From contig DLOT01000059.1 of the NCBI GenBank assembly GCA_002479715.1, forward strand, positions 13,468 through 23,334: a DNA stretch of 9,867 bases, in the 5' to 3' direction. Numbering within the stretch: the stretch's first letter is position 1; each line of letters opens with the position of its first letter. This DNA comes from Ruminococcus sp. UBA7477. Lineage in GTDB: Bacteria > Bacillota > Clostridia > Oscillospirales > Ruminococcaceae. The notes beneath the pieces were generated by a model, which was not told the DNA's origin, searched no databases, and saw only the letters and a program-made list of their open reading frames with translations. The position numbers were made by a program, and so were the translations under genes. This document shows, one piece after another, positions 5,937-9,867 of the stretch.

Positions 5937-8663
5937 TCAGCTGTTTGCGTTAGCTCCGCAGCATTTCTTGTATTTCTTTCCGCTGCCGCACGGACAGGGA
6001 TCATTCGGCCCCGGCTTGCCCTTGACCTCTCTCGGGCCGCCGGTCGGTCTGCTCTCTCTGAGGATCTGCTCACGTTTAGGAGCATTCTCTGCTCTTCTGA
6101 CCTGAACCGTGAACAGCATACGGACCGTATCCTCACAGATGCTTTCAACCATAGCATCAAACATATCAAAGCCCTCGATGCGGTATTCAACAACCGGATT
6201 ATGCTGTCCGAACGAGCGAAGCCTGATACCGCGCTTCAGCTCCTCCATATCGTCGATATGCGCCATCCACTTTGTATCGACCACCTTGAGAAGGATAACT
6301 CTCTCCAGTTCTCTCAGAAGCTGAGGGGTCAGCTCCTCCTCACGCTTTGCGTATTTCTCCAATGCTCGGTCTGTAAGCATTTCGCGGATATCCTTCTTGT
6401 CAATATCCTCCAACTCCTCGGCGGTATATCTGAAATCGTCATCCGTTGTCAGCAAGCCCATAAGCTTTTCGCGCAGACCGTCGAAATTCCACTCGTCATG
6501 TATGTCTTCATCAAAGAGATACATATTGACATTGTTATCAACAAAATCCTTGATCATCTTGAGGATATAGTCGTGAATATCATTTCCCTCGATGACCTGC
6601 GATCTCTGACCGTAGATGATCTCACGCTGTGCGTTCATAACATCGTCATAGCTCAGAACGTGCTTTCTTATATCAAAGTTCTGACCCTCGACCTTCTTCT
6701 GCGACGACGCTATAATGCTTGTAAGCATCTTGCTCTCGATCGGTAAGTTTTCATCGACTCTCAAAGTATCCATGACTCTGGTTACCTTATCGCCGCCGAA
6801 AATACGCATCAGGTCGTCCTCAAGCGACAGATAGAAGCGGCTGGCTCCCGGGTCGCCCTGACGTCCTGAACGGCCTCTAAGCTGGTTGTCGATACGCCTT
6901 GCCTCATGTCTCTCTGTACCGATGATGAAAAGTCCGCCTGCCTCCTTAACTGCAACAGCCTTCTCATTAACCTCTTCGCTGAACTTTTTATAAAGCTCCC
7001 TGTAAAGCTCTCTTGACTTAAGTATCTCTTCGTTGTCGGTTTCGCCGTAGCCCACAGCCTCTGCGATGATATCCTCGGGAATATCCCTGCGGCGCATTTC
7101 ATGTCTTGCCAGAAACTCGGCGTTTCCTCCAAGCAGAATGTCGGTTCCGCGTCCCGCCATGTTGGTAGCGATCGTGACAGCTCCGAACTGACCCGCCTGA
7201 GCGACTATCTCCGCTTCCCTCTCATGATACTTTGCGTTCAATACATTATGCTTTATGCCTCTGTTCTTCAGAAGCCTTGAAAGATGCTCCGACTTTTCGA
7301 TCGAAACGGTACCTACCAGAACAGGCTGACCCTTTTCATGGCACTCAATGATCTGTTCTATAACCGCGTTGTACTTGCCCTTTTCGGTCTTGAAAACGAC
7401 GTCGGGATAATCAATCCTAATAACGGGACGGTTGGTGGGGATCTCAACAACGTCCAGCTTATAGATCTCTCTGAACTCATCTTCCTCGGTAAGAGCCGTA
7501 CCGGTCATACCGGACAGCTTTGAGTAAAGTCTGAAATAATTTTGATATGTTATGGTCGCGACAGTCTTTGATTCATGCTTGACCTTAACACCCTCTTTTG
7601 CCTCGATAGCCTGGTGCAGACCGTCGTTAAAGCGTCTGCCCTGCATAATACGGCCGGTAAACTCGTCAACAATCAGAACCTCGCCGTCTTTAACAACATA
7701 GTCGGTGTCAATATGCATAATGCCGTTAGCCTTGATAGCTTGATTTATGTGGTGCAAAAGCGTCAGGTTGTCGGCGTCCATAAGGTTTGCGACATTGAAA
7801 GCCTTTTCAGCCTTGGCAACACCCGACTTAGTGAGTGTCGCGGTCTTTGCCTTTTCATCAACGATGTAATCGCCGTCCATAAGGTCATTATCCTGTTTCT
7901 CGTCCAGCTCAACGACCTTGGTCATAGTCAGCGTCTTTGCAAACCTGTCCGCTTTGACATACATATCTGTAGACTTATCACCCGGACCCGAAATGATAAG
8001 CGGAGTTCTCGCCTCATCTATGAGAATAGAGTCAACCTCGTCAACAATAGCAAAATTGTGACCTCTCTGCACTCTGTCCTTCTTATAATTGACCATATTG
8101 TCACGAAGATAATCAAAGCCGAACTCACTGTTGGTTCCGTAGGTTATATCGCAGTTATATGCCTTGCGCTTTTCGTCGTTGCTCATTCCCGCCAGAACGC
8201 AGCCTATAGACTGACCTAAAAAGCTGAATACCCTGCCCATTTCCTCAGATTGGAACTTAGCGAGGTAATCGTTGACCGTTACAACATGAACGCCTTTTCC
8301 CGAAAGTGAATTAAGATATGCCGCTAAGCAGGCTACAAGGGTTTTTCCTTCACCTGTTTTCATCTCAGCGATCCTTCCCTGATGAAGAACTATCGCGCCG
8401 ATGATCTGAACAGGAAACGGCTTCTTTCCGAGAACTCTCCAAGCGGCTTCGCGGCAAACAGCCAAAGCCTCGGGCATAATACCGTCAAGGGTTTCAAGAC
8501 CGCCGTCAAGCCTGTCCCTGAAGTTCTGAGTCTGCTCGCGAAGCTCATTATCGCTCATCTCGGCATACTTTTCCTCCAAAGCAAGTGTTTTTTCTTTAAT
8601 AGGTTCTATGCGTGAAAGCTCTTTTTTGCTGTAGCTTCCGAAAATTTTGTCGAAAAACCCCAT
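5937..8663 (-). CDS. secA: SecA, preprotein translocase motor ATPase
   Basis: SecA drives export of unfolded preproteins through the SecYEG channel using ATP at the inner face of the membrane. The 908-residue protein is full length. It has a Walker A motif MKTGEGKT (101-108, Lys107), DEVD Walker B (208-211) followed by the conserved LIDEARTPLIISGPG, the preprotein cross-linking region (about 225-370), and the GMTGTA motif at the start of the second motor half. TNMAGRGTDILLGG and RGRSGRQGDPG then supply helicase motifs V and VI. Helical scaffold and wing domains follow, and the C-terminal SEC-C zinc motif has Cys890, Cys892, Cys901 and Cys902, as used for SecB or ribosome contact in other bacteria. 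AAAGG (8671-8675) lies seven bases before the ATG. It is transcribed alone, between its promoter at 8770-8798 and its terminator. No secM-like gene lies upstream. Confidence 0.98.
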   Translation of the reverse strand: MGFFDKIFGSYSKKELSRIEPIKEKTLALEEKYAEMSDNELREQTQNFRDRLDGGLETLDGIMPEALAVCREAAWRVLGKKPFPVQIIGAIVLHQGRIAEMKTGEGKTLVACLAAYLNSLSGKGVHVVTVNDYLAKFQSEEMGRVFSFLGQSIGCVLAGMSNDEKRKAYNCDITYGTNSEFGFDYLRDNMVNYKKDRVQRGHNFAIVDEVDSILIDEARTPLIISGPGDKSTDMYVKADRFAKTLTMTKVVELDEKQDNDLMDGDYIVDEKAKTATLTKSGVAKAEKAFNVANLMDADNLTLLHHINQAIKANGIMHIDTDYVVKDGEVLIVDEFTGRIMQGRRFNDGLHQAIEAKEGVKVKHESKTVATITYQNYFRLYSKLSGMTGTALTEEDEFREIYKLDVVEIPTNRPVIRIDYPDVVFKTEKGKYNAVIEQIIECHEKGQPVLVGTVSIEKSEHLSRLLKNRGIKHNVLNAKYHEREAEIVAQAGQFGAVTIATNMAGRGTDILLGGNAEFLARHEMRRRDIPEDIIAEAVGYGETDNEEILKSRELYRELYKKFSEEVNEKAVAVKEAGGLFIIGTERHEARRIDNQLRGRSGRQGDPGASRFYLSLEDDLMRIFGGDKVTRVMDTLRVDENLPIESKMLTSIIASSQKKVEGQNFDIRKHVLSYDDVMNAQREIIYGQRSQVIEGNDIHDYILKMIKDFVDNNVNMYLFDEDIHDEWNFDGLREKLMGLLTTDDDFRYTAEELEDIDKKDIREMLTDRALEKYAKREEELTPQLLRELERVILLKVVDTKWMAHIDDMEELKRGIRLRSFGQHNPVVEYRIEGFDMFDAMVESICEDTVRMLFTVQVRRAENAPKREQILRESRPTGGPREVKGKPGPNDPCPCGSGKKYKKCCGANANS

Positions 8664-8763
8664 TATACGACCTTTCCTTTCCTGCCGACGCGCACTCTTT
8701 GCGAAACGGCACCTGTATTAATAACAAAATATTGTCAACATTTCAAAATCACACAACAATACA
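8664..8763 (-). other. Long secA 5' leader with possible secondary structure
   Basis: If transcription starts near 8763, secA has an untranslated leader of about 100 nt. Its first bases, CTGTATT (8764-8758), can pair with AATACAG (8719-8713), enclosing an AT-rich loop with a small inner hairpin (ACAA/TTGT around 8723-8734). No reading frame of convincing length with a ribosome binding site is visible in it. No known riboswitch class is recognised. Confidence 0.4.
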
Positions 8764-8769
8764 GCTTAT

Positions 8770-8798
8770 AGTATAACATAACGCTTGAGAAAAGTCAA
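8770..8798 (-). promoter_or_regulatory. secA promoter with extended -10
   Basis: On the minus strand, TTGACT (8793-8798) and TATACT (8770-8775) are 17 bases apart. TGT directly before the -10 box makes an extended -10. Each hexamer matches consensus at five of six positions. The predicted start is near 8763. A perfect inverted repeat, GCTTGA/TCAAGC (8783-8788 and 8795-8800), covers the -35 box. Confidence 0.78.
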
Positions 8799-8800
8799 GC
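8783..8800. repeat. Inverted repeat over the secA -35 box, possible operator
   Basis: GCTTGA and TCAAGC form a perfect six-base dyad with a six-base spacer (GAAAAG on the plus strand). The right arm overlaps the -35 hexamer of the secA promoter. A dyad placed like this could bind a dimeric repressor, but chance occurrence cannot be excluded and no regulator is encoded nearby. Confidence 0.35.
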
Positions 8801-8848
8801 ACAAGCCGCTGTTTTTCGCCCCTATCGCTAAAAATCGCGCGAGCCGTA

Positions 8849-8877
8849 TTGACAAAATAAGCGCAGTGTTGTATAAT
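8849..8877 (+). promoter_or_regulatory. Consensus sigma-70/A promoter of metK
   Basis: TTGACA (8849-8854) and TATAAT (8872-8877) are both perfect and 17 bases apart. The transcript would start near 8884, about 17 bases before the riboswitch P1 helix. Such a strong promoter fits a gene controlled mainly after initiation, by riboswitch-directed termination. Confidence 0.92.
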
Positions 8878-8900
8878 AATAAAGGATAATTTTTATCCGT

Positions 8901-9004
8901 TCTTATCAAGAGTGACAGAGGGAACAGGCCCTGAGACGTCCGGCAACCTGACCGCGAGCGGCGGTAAAGGTGCTAATTCCTGCGGTTTTGACCGAAAGAT
9001 GAGA
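8901..9004 (+). ncRNA. SAM-I (S-box) riboswitch aptamer controlling metK
   Basis: The element binds S-adenosylmethionine in the nascent metK transcript. P1 pairs TCTTATC (8901-8907) with GATGAGA (8998-9004), including one G-U pair. The conserved blocks AGAG..., GAGGGA, GGCCCTGA, CCGGCAACC (8940-8948) and AAAGGTGCTAATTCC (8966-8980) are all present in the usual order. P3 is ACCGC/GCGGT (8951-8955 with 8961-8965), and P4 is CGGT/ACCG (8983-8986 with 8991-8994) followed by the typical GAAAGAT closing into P1. With SAM bound, P1 is stable and the terminator at 9031-9064 forms. This is the standard off-switch for methionine and SAM genes in Firmicutes. Confidence 0.96.
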
Positions 9005-9030
9005 TATTATTTAACGCTGGTTTATATCGC

Positions 9031-9064
9031 AAGGCTTTCTGTCAAAGGAAAGCCTTTTATTTTT
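9031..9064 (+). terminator. Riboswitch-controlled terminator in the metK leader
   Basis: AAGGCTTTC (9031-9039) pairs perfectly with GAAAGCCTT (9048-9056) around an eight-base loop, followed by TTATTTTT. An alternative antiterminator is visible: GACCGAAAG (8990-8998, shared with P4 and the P1 3' strand) can pair with CTTTCTGTC (9035-9043) at eight of nine positions. SAM binding would hold the first segment in P1/P4 and free the terminator. The T-tract abuts the metK ribosome binding site AGGAGG (9065-9070). Confidence 0.92.
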
Positions 9065-9078
9065 AGGAGGTAGAAAAT

Positions 9079-9867
9079 ATGGCAAAATACGTTTTCACAT
9101 CGGAATCGGTAACTGAGGGTCACCCCGACAAGATCTGTGACCAGATCTCAGACGCTGTGCTTGATGAAATGCTCCGTCAGGATCCAATGTCGAGAGTTGC
9201 CTGCGAAACGGTGACAACGACGGGGCTCGTTATGGTAATGGGTGAGATCACCTCGAAGGCAACCGTCGATATTCCTGCGGTGGTCAGAAAAACGATCGAA
9301 GAGATCGGATATACAGATGCAAGCTTCGGCTTTGACTGCAATACCTGCTCGGTCATTACAACGCTGGACAAGCAGTCGCCTGATATTGCCATGGGCGTTG
9401 ACAATGCCTTGGAGGGCCGTGAAAAGGATGAGTGCGACATTGGCGCAGGCGATCAGGGAATGATGTTCGGTTATGCCTGCAATGAAACTCCGGAGCTTAT
9501 GCCTCTTCCGGCTTCTCTGGCTCAGAAGCTTGCAAAGCGCTTAGCCGACGTCCGCAAGAGCGGTCTCCTTCCCTATCTCCGCCCCGACGGAAAAACGCAG
9601 GTCACAGTTGAATATGACGACGGCAAGCCCGTCAGGGTAGACACTGTCGTAGTTTCATCTCAGCACAGCCCCGAGGTTTCGCTCAGCAAGATCAGAGAGG
9701 ACATTATCGAGAATGTTATCAGATATGTTATACCCGAAAGGCTGCTTGACTCTGACACCAGATATTTCGTCAACCCCACCGGACGGTTTGTTATCGGCGG
9801 TCCTCAGGGTGACAGCGGCTTGACCGGAAGGAAGATCATCGTTGACACCTACGGCGGTTATGCCCGC
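9079..9867 (+). CDS. metK: S-adenosylmethionine synthetase (methionine adenosyltransferase), 3' end beyond the window
   Basis: MetK makes S-adenosylmethionine from methionine and ATP, releasing phosphate and diphosphate, in the cytoplasm. The frame is open from ATG to the last base, giving 263 of the usual 390-400 residues. Diagnostic motifs are FTSESVTEGHPDKICDQISD (6-25, with His15 and Asp17 of the ATP/metal site), the GAGDQGMMFGYA signature (122-133), a substrate-contact segment YLRPDGKTQVTVEY (166-179), and GGPQGDSGLTGRKIIVDTYG (240-259). The N-terminal and central domains are complete, and the C-terminal domain is cut off. AGGAGG (9065-9070) lies eight bases before the start. Expression is predicted to fall when SAM is plentiful, through the SAM-I riboswitch just upstream. 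The gene is divergent from secA. Confidence 0.98.
   Translation, partial: MAKYVFTSESVTEGHPDKICDQISDAVLDEMLRQDPMSRVACETVTTTGLVMVMGEITSKATVDIPAVVRKTIEEIGYTDASFGFDCNTCSVITTLDKQSPDIAMGVDNALEGREKDECDIGAGDQGMMFGYACNETPELMPLPASLAQKLAKRLADVRKSGLLPYLRPDGKTQVTVEYDDGKPVRVDTVVVSSQHSPEVSLSKIREDIIENVIRYVIPERLLDSDTRYFVNPTGRFVIGGPQGDSGLTGRKIIVDTYGGYAR

Noticed and set aside
6201..8219. Plus-strand open frames inside secA, including 214 codons at 7575-8219
   Set aside because: They are antisense shadows of a complete, highly conserved secA. Their translations resemble no protein.
8723..8734. Short ACAA/TTGT hairpin in the secA leader, and the TTGACA at 8731-8736 on the minus strand as a second secA promoter
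   Set aside because: The hairpin is only four pairs in AT-rich sequence. The TTGACA has no acceptable -10 box at 15-19 bases.
9177..9463. Short open frames on both strands inside metK
   Set aside because: They lie entirely inside the metK reading frame, which carries all diagnostic motifs.
1..9867. CRISPR array, insertion sequence, prophage or integration at the tRNA
   Set aside because: No regularly spaced repeats, transposase or integrase genes, terminal inverted repeats or duplicated tRNA ends were seen. Only half the tRNA is visible, so integration at its 3' end cannot be judged.

Overview
The window looks like chromosomal DNA from a fibre-degrading Clostridia bacterium close to Ruminococcus, most like R. 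albus. The strongest pointers are a cellobiose 2-epimerase that matches my memory of the R. albus enzyme almost block for block, a GH5 cellulase beside it, strong AGGAGG-type ribosome binding sites, intrinsic terminators with T-tracts, and an S-box (SAM-I) riboswitch on metK. Nothing suggests phage, plasmid or transposon DNA.

Layout, left to right. Positions 1-37 are the 5' half of a minus-strand tRNA-Thr(GGU), with a perfect consensus promoter at 57-85. Positions 105-141 are the terminator of a two-gene minus-strand operon: a CNNM/CBS (CorC/HlyC-type) membrane protein (655-1917) overlapping a small four-helix membrane protein of unknown family (174-671). Its promoter is at 1988-2016. Positions 2028-2066 are the terminator of a second minus-strand operon, read in the order DUF1015 protein (4575-5849), cellobiose 2-epimerase (3402-4562), lipoprotein GH5 endoglucanase (2093-3385). 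Positions 5898-5925 are the terminator of secA (5937-8663, minus). The 415-base gap between secA and metK is a divergent control region. It holds a strong secA promoter with an inverted repeat over its -35 box, about 100 nt of secA leader, and, facing the other way, a perfect consensus promoter, a SAM-I riboswitch and its terminator. metK follows on the plus strand and runs off the right edge.

How the genes work together. The GH5 enzyme is predicted to be tethered to the outer face of the membrane, where it would cut cellulose or other beta-1,4-glucans. Imported cellobiose would be converted by the cytoplasmic epimerase to glucosyl-mannose, which in this group is normally split by a phosphorylase not present here. 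The DUF1015 protein is tightly coupled to these two genes, but its role is unknown. SecA would power export of proteins such as the cellulase. metK makes S-adenosylmethionine and is switched off by its own product through the riboswitch.

I found no clearly new large system. The points most worth a second look are the DUF1015/epimerase/cellulase operon, which has no clear promoter of its own, the structured secA leader, and the unassigned four-helix membrane protein. Two start codons (epimerase and cellulase) should be moved in from the longest reading frame.
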